From Deinococcus aerophilus (GTDB lineage Bacteria; Deinococcota; Deinococci; Deinococcales; Deinococcaceae): DNA of 64,000 bases. Positions 44,365 through 51,961 of the stretch are shown here, piece by piece. The first letter of the stretch is position 1; each line of letters begins with the position of its first letter. Where the stretch lies: assembly GCF_014647075.1 (NCBI RefSeq), contig NZ_BMOM01000002.1, positions 1 through 64,000 of the forward strand, given 5' to 3'. The notes below the pieces were generated by a model. The model saw only the letters and a program-made list of their open reading frames with translations. It was not told the DNA's origin and did not search any database. Both the position numbers and the translations under genes were made by a program.

Positions 44365-44389
44365 AAAACGGGCCAGGAGTCCCTGGCCC
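44365..44389 (-). terminator. Orphan minus-strand terminator-like hairpin
   Basis: GGGCCAGG (44370-44377) and CCTGGCCC (44382-44389) form an 8-bp stem with a 4-base loop. On the minus strand it is followed by GTTTTCG. No minus-strand gene reads into it from the right, so it is either a relic or ends an unannotated RNA. Confidence 0.45.
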
Positions 44390-44437
44390 CCGGTCCGCTG
44401 AACAGATGCTTCCTTGCCGCGCAGGGGCACTGGCTGA

Positions 44438-44623
44438 TTGTTGTTGAGTTTAGGATTGGAGTTCAGGTCGCGTCGGGACGAGGGGCATGGACTGGAGCTG
44501 ACCATCGTCAGCCACGGGGCCCGGATTCATGAAGCTAGCCTCCGCTTCGGGCCGGCCATCCCCAACAGGCTGCAGGTCACGGTGGACTTTCCCCGGCCCC
44601 GGGTGGGAGGAACGCTGGAATAG
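44438..44623 (+). CDS. Weakly supported small hypothetical protein
   Basis: A 61-codon TTG-started frame has mostly G or C at third positions in its second half and reads FGPAIPNRLQVTVDFPRP. There is no clear ribosome site. It could be a gene fragment or chance. Confidence 0.2.
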   Translation: MLLSLGLEFRSRRDEGHGLELTIVSHGARIHEASLRFGPAIPNRLQVTVDFPRPRVGGTLE

Positions 44624-44676
44624 ACACCCGGCGGTCCTGCACAACGTCCCAGTCAGCAGAGAAACGTCAAGCGCGG

Positions 44677-44705
44677 TTGACGGGGCGTCCATCCCGCTTT
44701 ACGCT
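44677..44705 (+). promoter_or_regulatory. Promoter for the molybdate-type regulator, leaderless
   Basis: A -35 TTGACG (44677-44682) and a -10 TACGCT (44700-44705) have an exact 17-base spacer. ATG 44712 follows the -10 after 6 bases, so the message likely begins at or next to the start codon. Confidence 0.65.
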
Positions 44706-44711
44706 CTGGAT

Positions 44712-45839
44712 ATGTCCCCTGCGCCGCCGAGTGTGCTTTCCAGGGTCCGGGCGGTGCGCGAACAGTCCGGCGAGCGGCCCGGAGATCTGGCACAGCGGGC
44801 CGGAATTACCCGGCAGGCCCTGCATGCCATCGAAGCCGGCGTCTCGGTGCCGAGCACCGCCGTGGCCCTGCGCCTGGCACACGCCCTGTCCTGCCGGGTC
44901 GAGGACCTGTTCCAGTTGCCCACTCCGCCGTTGCCCGCACGGGCGCTGACGGTTCCGGCGTCCTTTCCCACGCGGGTACAGCTGGCCTACGTGGGGGAAC
45001 AGCTGCTCGCCCTGCCCCTGAGCGGTGAGGGAGCCCTGACCCGGTCTGCCGATGGCGTGGGCCGCAGCGACCAAGAGGACGGTGCGCTCCAGGTGGACCT
45101 CCTGACCGATCCCACCGTGCTGCGCCGCAGCGCCGTGGTGGCGGGCTGCGATCCGTCGCTGGGCCTGCTGATTCCCCATGCGGCCCGACTCGCGCCGTCG
45201 GCACGGGTGCTGTGGCACGACCTGCCCAGCCTGGACGCCCTGCGTGCCGTGGCCCGGGGCGAGGCCCACGCGGCAGGCATTCACCTGCACGACCCCGCCA
45301 GCGGCGACCACAACCGGCCCTGGGTGGAGCGCGAGCTGCGCGGGCGCACGGTTCACCTGTTCACGCTGTGGACCTGGGAACAGGGGTTGATCGTGGCGGC
45401 GGGCAATCCCCGGCGGCTGCGCGCACCGGCCGACCTCGCACGCCCCGGCATCCGTCTGGCCAACCGCAACGTCGGGGCCGGCAGCCGGCTGCTGCTCGAT
45501 GCGTGGCTGGAGACGGCCGGACTGGACGCAGCGGCCCGCCGGGCCTTGCCGGGCTACGACCGCACCCACGCCTCGCACCTGGCCCTGGCCCAGAGTGTGG
45601 CGCGCGGCGAGGCCGACGCCGGGCCGGGACCGCGCGCCGCCGCCCGGGCATGGGGTCTGGACTTCGTGCCGCTTCACCACGAACGCTTTGATCTCGCACT
45701 TCCCGCCGAGCATCTGGAGCATCCGGGGGTGCAGGCCCTGCTGGGGGGCGCCCGGCTGCCCGCCTTTCACGCCGAACTCGCCGCTCTGGGCGGGTACGAT
45801 CCGCGCCACGCCGGAGAGCTGTGGCAGACCACCGCCTGA
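44712..45839 (+). CDS. One-component regulator: HTH domain fused to a substrate-binding (PBP-like) domain
   Basis: The 375-residue protein has an XRE-type helix-turn-helix (about 18-70, LAQRAGITRQALHAIEAGVS) and a periplasmic-binding-like domain without a signal peptide, of the PBP_like family that often senses molybdate or tungstate. ATG 44712 gives a leaderless message. It lies immediately before modA and modB and so probably controls them by sensing oxyanion inside the cell. The ligand is inferred from context. Confidence 0.85.
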   Translation: MSPAPPSVLSRVRAVREQSGERPGDLAQRAGITRQALHAIEAGVSVPSTAVALRLAHALSCRVEDLFQLPTPPLPARALTVPASFPTRVQLAYVGEQLLALPLSGEGALTRSADGVGRSDQEDGALQVDLLTDPTVLRRSAVVAGCDPSLGLLIPHAARLAPSARVLWHDLPSLDALRAVARGEAHAAGIHLHDPASGDHNRPWVERELRGRTVHLFTLWTWEQGLIVAAGNPRRLRAPADLARPGIRLANRNVGAGSRLLLDAWLETAGLDAAARRALPGYDRTHASHLALAQSVARGEADAGPGPRAAARAWGLDFVPLHHERFDLALPAEHLEHPGVQALLGGARLPAFHAELAALGGYDPRHAGELWQTTA

Positions 45840-45883
45840 AACGGGTGCCGCCCAGGCCCCCATCCCCCACCAAGGAGTTCCCC

Positions 45884-46666
45884 TTGACCCCTCCCCCACT
45901 CAAATCCGCCCTGGGCGCGCTGCTGCTCTGCGCCCTTTCTGTCTCCTCGGTCGCCGGCGCCGAGCGCCTGACCGTCTTTGCGGCCGCCTCACTGACCGAC
46001 GCCTTCAGCGAACTGGGCCGGGCCTTCGACGCCAGAACCGGCCATACCACCACCTTTCAGTTTGCCGGCTCGCAGACCCTGCGAACCCAGCTGCAAAACG
46101 GCGCCCGGGCAGATGTGTTCGCCAGCGCCAACAGTGCCCAGTTCACTCCGCTGGTGCAGGCTGGCCTGATTGGCCCGGGGCAGAATTTTGTACGCAACCG
46201 GCTCACGGTCATCGCCCCGAAGAACAGCCCGCGCGTGGGAACCCTGGCCGATCTGGTCCGGCCCGGCCTGAAGCTGGTGATTGCGGACGCGGCGGTGCCG
46301 GCCGGGGAATACACCCGGCGTATGCTCGCGGCCATAGACCGCGCGGGCACCTACGGGCCGGATTTCTCGGCCCTGTTTCTCAAGAACGTCGTGTCCCAGG
46401 AACCCAACGTGCGGCAGGTGGCCCTCAAGGTCCAGCTTGGCGAGGCCGACGCCGCCGTGGTCTACAGCACCGACGTGACCCCCGCCCTCAAGGAGAGTGT
46501 CCGCGTGGTTCCCCTGCCCAGCCGCTTCAACCAGACTGCGGCCTATCCCATTGGTGTGGTGGACCGGGCGGGCAGTCCCCAGGCCGCCCGGTCCTTCGTC
46601 CAGTACGTCCTCTCGGCACAGGGGCAGAAGATCATGCGCAAATGGGGCTTTCTCAGCCCTCAATGA
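45884..46666 (+). CDS. modA: Molybdate ABC transporter substrate-binding protein
   Basis: The 260-residue protein has a signal peptide (residues 1-26), and the mature form begins ERLTVFAAASLTDAFSELG. The molybdate-binding Ser of the AAASL motif is present, with FQFAGSQTLRTQL, ADVFASAN and ADAAVVYSTDV as in ModA. The start is a TTG with AAGGAG 6 bases upstream; no in-frame ATG gives a proper signal peptide. It captures molybdate or tungstate outside the membrane for ModB. Confidence 0.92.
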   Translation: MTPPPLKSALGALLLCALSVSSVAGAERLTVFAAASLTDAFSELGRAFDARTGHTTTFQFAGSQTLRTQLQNGARADVFASANSAQFTPLVQAGLIGPGQNFVRNRLTVIAPKNSPRVGTLADLVRPGLKLVIADAAVPAGEYTRRMLAAIDRAGTYGPDFSALFLKNVVSQEPNVRQVALKVQLGEADAAVVYSTDVTPALKESVRVVPLPSRFNQTAAYPIGVVDRAGSPQAARSFVQYVLSAQGQKIMRKWGFLSPQ

Positions 46667-46765
46667 CGTGCCGCTGATGTCCCGCTCATCCGTGCGGCCC
46701 CGGTTCCCGTCTGCTCTGCCTGCCCTGACGGAACGCGGTTCCCTGGCAGCCACGCCCGGAGCCCC

Positions 46766-47590
46766 ATGATCGTCCGTACGCCCCCAACGAGTCCGCCCCT
46801 CTCCCGGCCAGCCCGGCCCCCCGTGCTGCTCGTGGCCCTTTCGGTGCTGCTCGTCCTGTTTCTGGTCTTGCCCACCGCCGCGCTGCTGGCCCGGGGGCTG
46901 ACCCCCACCCTGCTGCCCACCCTGGCCAGCCCGGCAGTGCTTGACGCCCTAAGGGTCAGCCTGGTCACCACCCTGACCACCCTGGCCCTGACGGTGGCCC
47001 TGGGCACACCGGTGGCCTTTCTGCTCGCCCGCTACCGGTTTCCGGGCAGCACTGTGCTCGATACCCTGCTGGACCTGCCGGTGGTGCTGCCGCCCGTGGT
47101 GGCGGGGGTAGGGTTGCTGCTGACCTTCGGGCGCACGGGCCTGCTGGGAGCGCCGCTGGAACTCGCGGGCATCAGCGTGGCGTTCAGTCCCCTGGCGGTG
47201 GTGCTCGCCCAGCTGTTTACCAGCGCGCCGTTCTATGTCCGGGCGGCCAAGGCTGGTTTTCTGGCGGTGGACCGCGATGTGGAGGCCGCTGCCCTCACCG
47301 ACGGAGCGTCACGCTGGGCCGCGTTCTGGCTGGTCACATGGCCCCTGGCCTTTCCCTTCCTGCTCGAGGGGCTGGTCCTTTGCTGGGCACGGGCCCTGGG
47401 CGAATTCGGCGCCACCATTCTGTTTGCCGGCTCCCTGCAGGGCCAGACCCGGACCGTCACGCTGGCCATCTACTCCGCCCTGGAAAGCGACCTTGCGCCC
47501 GCCCTGGTCCTCTCGACCGTGATGGTGGTCGTGGCCTTCGGGCTGCTGCTGACCGTGCGTTTGCTCGCCAGCCGCCACCCCTCCTCCTGA
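46766..47590 (+). CDS. modB: Molybdate ABC transporter permease
   Basis: The 274-residue permease has five to six membrane helices, starting with LLVALSVLLVLFLVLPTAAL. The coupling loop and family signature ARALGEFGATILFAGSLQG is near residue 210-230. It follows modA by 99 bases. No ModC ATPase gene follows; the next gene is a protease lipoprotein. The ATPase must come from elsewhere, or the system is incomplete. Confidence 0.92.
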   Translation: MIVRTPPTSPPLSRPARPPVLLVALSVLLVLFLVLPTAALLARGLTPTLLPTLASPAVLDALRVSLVTTLTTLALTVALGTPVAFLLARYRFPGSTVLDTLLDLPVVLPPVVAGVGLLLTFGRTGLLGAPLELAGISVAFSPLAVVLAQLFTSAPFYVRAAKAGFLAVDRDVEAAALTDGASRWAAFWLVTWPLAFPFLLEGLVLCWARALGEFGATILFAGSLQGQTRTVTLAIYSALESDLAPALVLSTVMVVVAFGLLLTVRLLASRHPSS

Positions 47591-47665
47591 GGCCCATGCC
47601 GGATGTCCATGCCCGCACCTCAGAGCGGTCTGCCAGTCATCTCAGAAAAATTCCGCACCAGATCA

Positions 47666-47694
47666 CAGCCTTCATAACGCCTTCATGAAGGCTG
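47666..47694. repeat. Perfect 10-bp inverted repeat upstream of the subtilase gene
   Basis: CAGCCTTCAT and ATGAAGGCTG flank 9 bases, and GCCTTCATAAC/GCCTTCATGAA also form a direct repeat inside it. No T-tract follows. It lies about 100 bases before the subtilase start and may be an operator. Confidence 0.6.
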
Positions 47695-47790
47695 CATCAG
47701 AAAGCGTGCGTGTTTTGTCAGACGTCAAAAAGCATGCTGGTCAGGATCGGCCATATTCGTATTGCCATATTTTTAAGGAGCGTGCCACAG

Positions 47791-49119
47791 ATGTCCAAGA
47801 TTTCTGCCGTCAGCCTGCTGTCCCTCGCCCTGCTGAGCGCCTGCTCCAGCACCTCACCTACCGCTCAGGCGCCCGCTGCCGCACGGTTCGCCCACATCGC
47901 CTCGGTGCAGCTGGAGCCCGGTGACACCGCGCAGGCGCTGGCCAAGGCCGTCGGCGGCGAGGTCCTGGAGTGGAAGACTTCCGGCTGCGCGGCGGATGAC
48001 AGCGACAACTGCGTGGCCCTGATCGGCTTTAACCAAAAACTTGGTGCCCAGAACCTGCGCGCCCTGGGTGGACGCACGGTGTTCATCGAGCCGAACCGTG
48101 ATGTCTTCAGTGGGGGCGGCATCATGACCGCGACCATGGGCGGCAAGGCCACGATGTGGGCCGGCGGAAAAGCCACGATGTGGGCAGGTGGCAAGGCCAC
48201 GATGTGGGCCGGCGGTCAGTTCGCTCCCATCCCAGAAAACACCGCGCTGTGGCAGAAGATCGGTCTGCAGCAGGCCCAGCTTCAGGCTCCACAGCTCGGC
48301 GCAGGCGTAACCGTGGCCGTCATCGACACGGGCGTGGACCTCGTGCACCCTGCCTTTACCGAGGCCTTTACCGATCCGTCCACCTGGCGCGATTTCTACG
48401 CGGATGACGGCATTCCACAGGAAGAAGGTAGCTTCGGCGTGGGCGGTTACGGCCACGGCACCAACATCACCGGAATCATCCTGCAGGTGGCGCCGGGCGT
48501 GAAGATCATGCCCCTGCGGGTGCTGGGACCAGACGGTTCGGGTGACGTGATCATGGTGGCGCAGGCCATCGAGTGGGCGGTGGCTCAGGGGGCCCAGCTC
48601 ATCAACCTGAGTCTGGGCAGCACCGAGGAATCGAAGGTGATCGGCAACGCCATCAAGAAGGCCTCCAAGGCCGGAGTGGTTGTGGTGTCGTCTGCCGGGA
48701 ACGACAATAAGGACAGAATCACCTATCCAGCGGCCAGAATGGACAAGGAGTGGGGCGTCAGCGTGGGCAGCGTGAACCTGAATGACGTTAAATCCACCTT
48801 CTCCAACTATGCCAAGGAGCTGGACATCGTGGCCCCCGGTGAACAGGTTTATGCACCGGCTCCGGAAGGCCGCATGGCCGCGTGGAGTGGCACGTCCATG
48901 GCCGCTCCGATGGTGACCGGCGGACTGGCCCTGGAGCTGAGCAAGAACCTGAACAAGACGGGGAAGAAAGACAAAGACAAGGCCGACAAGGTGATCGAGC
49001 AGCTGCTCAAGAACACCAAAGAGATCAACGAAATCGCGGACAACAAACCCTTCAAGGACAAACTGGGCAAAGGCCGCCTGGATCTGGTGCAGTTTTTGAA
49101 CGCCGACCAGGACGATTGA
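47791..49119 (+). CDS. S8 family serine peptidase (subtilisin-like) lipoprotein
   Basis: The 442-residue protein has a lipoprotein signal (LLSLALLSACSS, lipobox Cys near residue 18), so it is probably membrane-anchored outside the cytoplasm. The subtilase triad is Asp179 (AVIDTGVD), His222 (GYGHGTN) and Ser369 (GTSMAAP). Residues 119-142 are three copies of KATMWAGG between the prodomain-like region and the catalytic domain. AAGGAG lies 10 bases before ATG 47791. A Lys-rich stretch (GKKDKDKADK) occurs near the C-terminus. Its substrate is unknown. Confidence 0.92.
   Translation: MSKISAVSLLSLALLSACSSTSPTAQAPAAARFAHIASVQLEPGDTAQALAKAVGGEVLEWKTSGCAADDSDNCVALIGFNQKLGAQNLRALGGRTVFIEPNRDVFSGGGIMTATMGGKATMWAGGKATMWAGGKATMWAGGQFAPIPENTALWQKIGLQQAQLQAPQLGAGVTVAVIDTGVDLVHPAFTEAFTDPSTWRDFYADDGIPQEEGSFGVGGYGHGTNITGIILQVAPGVKIMPLRVLGPDGSGDVIMVAQAIEWAVAQGAQLINLSLGSTEESKVIGNAIKKASKAGVVVVSSAGNDNKDRITYPAARMDKEWGVSVGSVNLNDVKSTFSNYAKELDIVAPGEQVYAPAPEGRMAAWSGTSMAAPMVTGGLALELSKNLNKTGKKDKDKADKVIEQLLKNTKEINEIADNKPFKDKLGKGRLDLVQFLNADQDD
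48145..48216 (+). repeat. Three tandem 24-bp in-frame repeats in the subtilase gene
   Basis: Units at 48145-48168, 48169-48192 and 48193-48216 each encode KATMWAGG and differ only at silent positions. A degenerate half-unit (ATMGG) precedes them. Confidence 0.9.
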
Positions 49120-49131
49120 GGCTCAAAGGCG

Positions 49132-51723
49132 GTGACCATCAGCCACCACCCCGTTTCACCCCCACCGATGAAGGCGCCTCTGACCCAGCTGGAGGCCCTT
49201 CAACGGGCCATTCCAGAACTGTTGACTGTTGATCCGGCACAGGCCCTGGCCCTGGCCCAGACCTGCTGTGGACTGAGCGCCGAACTGGACGCCGCACAGC
49301 ACAGCACCAGCCAGCTGTTGCTGGGCCGCGCCCTTCAGGCCAACGTACAGATTCAGGAAGCCCTGGAGGTGTTCCAGACTTCTGCCAATACCTGCAGCAG
49401 TCTGGGGCTGGCGGCTCAGGAGGCTGAGGCCCGGAGTCTGGCCGGCAAGGCCTGCATTGACCTGGGCCAGTTCGATGACGCGTCCAGGGAATTGCAGAGC
49501 GCGGTGGCGTTGGCCGCCGACATCCCTTCAGCAATCTCTATCCATGCCACGGCCCTGAATCATCTGGCTGTTGTCAAGCACCACCAGGGGCAGGCAGCAG
49601 AAGCCCTGCAACTGATGCACCGGGCCCTGCAGTTGCGGGAGCAAGAGGGAAATGCCACCGGGCAGATTCACTGTTTGACCAATATTGGTGGAGTTCAGAT
49701 GTGGTTGGGACAATACGGGGACGCCATCAAGAGTCTGACCCAGGCATACACGTTGTATAAGACTCAGCCCGCCGATCCCAAAGTAGAAACACCCATTCTG
49801 CACAATCTGGCCCACGTTCACAGCATGAACGGGGATATCGAGCTGGCCATCGAGGTCATGGAGGCGGCGTATCAAGCAGCCATTGCGACCCATGAGGGAC
49901 GCACCCAGGCACTCGCCAGCCTTAACCTCGGCGGGTTCTGTCTGGATGCCGGACAATTCGAGCGGGCTCAGGAATATCTTCAAGCGACCCTGGACCTAAG
50001 CCGACAGATCCAGTTTCAAGTTGGTGAGATGCACGCCCTGGACAGTCTGGGAACCCTGTATCAGAAAATGCATGAGCCTGAACAGGCGCGTGAGGTCCTG
50101 CAGGCGGCCCTGAACATCGCCATAGAGATCGGGGCAAAACAGGGCGAACTGGAAGCCCGCCTGCAGCTGGGCCGCCTGCACCTGACCGAAGGTGACCTGG
50201 AAGCGGCCCAGAGGGAACTCGGAACCAGTCTGGAACTCTCGGTCAGCATTCAGTCTCCCAAGGAAGAGGCGGCGGCCAACGAAGCGCTGGCCGAGTTGTT
50301 CGAGCGTCAGGGCCAGCCCATATTGGCCCTGAAACACAGCCGTGAACTCACGCACATAGAACGCGAGCTGTTCAACGCCGAACGTGACCGCCAGACCCGC
50401 AACCTCAGTATTCAGTTCGAGGTCGAGCGGGCCCGGCACGACACCGAGATTTACCGCATGCGCACCGAACTGGAGCAGGAGGGACGTGAGCGGGCCGAAC
50501 ACCGCGTGCGGCAGCGCACTGCCGAACTCGCCCGCGCGCAGCAGGAAGTGGTCACGCGCCTGGCCATGGCCGCCGAATACCGCGACGACACCACAGGAGA
50601 GCATACCCGGCGGGTGGGCCGGACGGCGGCCCGCATCGCCCTGGCCCTGGGCTGGCCGGAAAACCGCGCCGCCGTGCTGGGCATTGCGGCGCGGCTGCAT
50701 GACGTGGGCAAGATCGGTATTCCCGACAGCGTGCTGCTCAAGGCAGGCAAGCTCGATACAGCGGAGTTTGCCCACATGCAGACCCACACGCTGATCGGCG
50801 CGCGCATTCTGTCAGGGGGACGCTCGGAACTGCTGCGGATGGCCGAGGAAATCGCCCTGACCCACCACGAGCGCTGGGACGGCACCGGATATCCGCGCGG
50901 CCTGCACGCCACCCAGATTCCGCTGGTGGGCCGCATCGTGGCCATTGCCGACGTGTTCGACGCCCTAACCCAGGCCCGTCCCTATAAAGCCGCCTGGACC
51001 CCACAGGACGCCGTGAACGAGATTCGCAAGCAGACGGGCAGCCACTTTGATCCGGACGTGGTCGAGATTGCCGTGCCCATCCTGCTGACGCCCGATTCCC
51101 CGGATGGGGATTTTTCAGAGGAGAACATGCCGCTGGCGCAGGAGGAAGCCAATCATGTTCTGACGGTGTTTGAGCAACTTCTCGTCGAGCGCACCCGTGA
51201 TCTGGAGCTGGCCCGCGAGGAAGCCGAACGTACTGCGTCCCACATGCAGCGCATGGCCCTGACCGACAACCTGACCGGCCTGGGCAACCGCTGGGCTTTT
51301 GAACAGACGCTGGAACAGACGTTGAACGAGGCCATCAAGCATGACCGGTCTTTTTCGGTCATTTCCTTCGACCTTGATGGGCTGAAGGCCATCAACGATA
51401 CACACGGCCATGAACAGGGAGACCGGTTCTTGCAGTGCTTTGCCAGAGCGCTTGCGGCGGCCTTCGCCCCTATTGGCCTGGCATACCGCATCGGCGGCGA
51501 TGAGTTCGCCGTGGTAAGCACCGAGCCGCAGGAGCTGCCGATTCTGCGCGGCCTGCTGGAGCAGACGCAAGACCAGATGCGCCACCAGGGGTTTAAGGCG
51601 GCCAGCGCCAGCATGGGCAGCTCGGTGTATCCCCACGACGCCCGAACCGCCGGCGATCTGCTGCGCCTGAGCGATCAGCGAATGTACCAGACCAAATTGC
51701 GCCGCCGGCAGCAGGGCCGGTAA
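49132..51723 (+). CDS. TPR - HD-GYP - GGDEF cyclic-di-GMP turnover protein
   Basis: The 863-residue soluble protein has about ten tetratricopeptide repeats (residues 15-420), a coiled-coil linker (420-460), an HD-GYP phosphodiesterase domain (H523-D524 in RLHDVGKIGIPD; HHERWDGTGYPRGL from 578) and a C-terminal GGDEF domain with an intact GGDEF at 788-792. Both active sites look complete, so it could make or destroy cyclic di-GMP depending on signals received by the TPR region. GTG 49132 or ATG 49168 are both possible starts. It begins 12 bases after the subtilase gene and may be co-transcribed with it. Confidence 0.93.
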   Translation: MTISHHPVSPPPMKAPLTQLEALQRAIPELLTVDPAQALALAQTCCGLSAELDAAQHSTSQLLLGRALQANVQIQEALEVFQTSANTCSSLGLAAQEAEARSLAGKACIDLGQFDDASRELQSAVALAADIPSAISIHATALNHLAVVKHHQGQAAEALQLMHRALQLREQEGNATGQIHCLTNIGGVQMWLGQYGDAIKSLTQAYTLYKTQPADPKVETPILHNLAHVHSMNGDIELAIEVMEAAYQAAIATHEGRTQALASLNLGGFCLDAGQFERAQEYLQATLDLSRQIQFQVGEMHALDSLGTLYQKMHEPEQAREVLQAALNIAIEIGAKQGELEARLQLGRLHLTEGDLEAAQRELGTSLELSVSIQSPKEEAAANEALAELFERQGQPILALKHSRELTHIERELFNAERDRQTRNLSIQFEVERARHDTEIYRMRTELEQEGRERAEHRVRQRTAELARAQQEVVTRLAMAAEYRDDTTGEHTRRVGRTAARIALALGWPENRAAVLGIAARLHDVGKIGIPDSVLLKAGKLDTAEFAHMQTHTLIGARILSGGRSELLRMAEEIALTHHERWDGTGYPRGLHATQIPLVGRIVAIADVFDALTQARPYKAAWTPQDAVNEIRKQTGSHFDPDVVEIAVPILLTPDSPDGDFSEENMPLAQEEANHVLTVFEQLLVERTRDLELAREEAERTASHMQRMALTDNLTGLGNRWAFEQTLEQTLNEAIKHDRSFSVISFDLDGLKAINDTHGHEQGDRFLQCFARALAAAFAPIGLAYRIGGDEFAVVSTEPQELPILRGLLEQTQDQMRHQGFKAASASMGSSVYPHDARTAGDLLRLSDQRMYQTKLRRRQQGR

Positions 51724-51833
51724 GACTGCAGGGCCGCAGACGGACCCAGAAACGACGGGCCCAGAAACAAAGATGAGGCGAGGCCTTTAGGAAGTGGGGG
51801 ATGACACCGGCCCGCTGCCGGCAAAAACGGATT

Positions 51834-51859
51834 TTGACCACCCCACGCAGTCATACAAT
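51834..51859 (+). promoter_or_regulatory. Candidate promoter upstream of the Wzz/BY-kinase gene
   Basis: TTGACC (51834-51839) and TACAAT (51854-51859) are spaced by only 14 bases. The hexamers are good but the spacing is short. A leader of about 95 bases would follow. Confidence 0.3.
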
Positions 51860-51961
51860 GATCCACCCGGCAAACCCGGAGCGGTAGAGTCTGGCAGGGA
51901 CTCCTGAAGGCGGCGCAGCACCTGCTGTGCAGACCCGCGCGACTCCAGAAAAAGGACATTC

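Larger units (their letters stand above)
44200..44711. other. Divergent intergenic region with orphan hairpin, 512 bp
   Basis: Between the SRPBCC gene and the molybdate-type regulator lies a leftward-pointing hairpin (44365-44389), a weakly supported 61-codon frame (44438-44623) and the regulator promoter. I see no tRNA or other known RNA. The segment could be a remnant of a lost gene. Confidence 0.5.
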
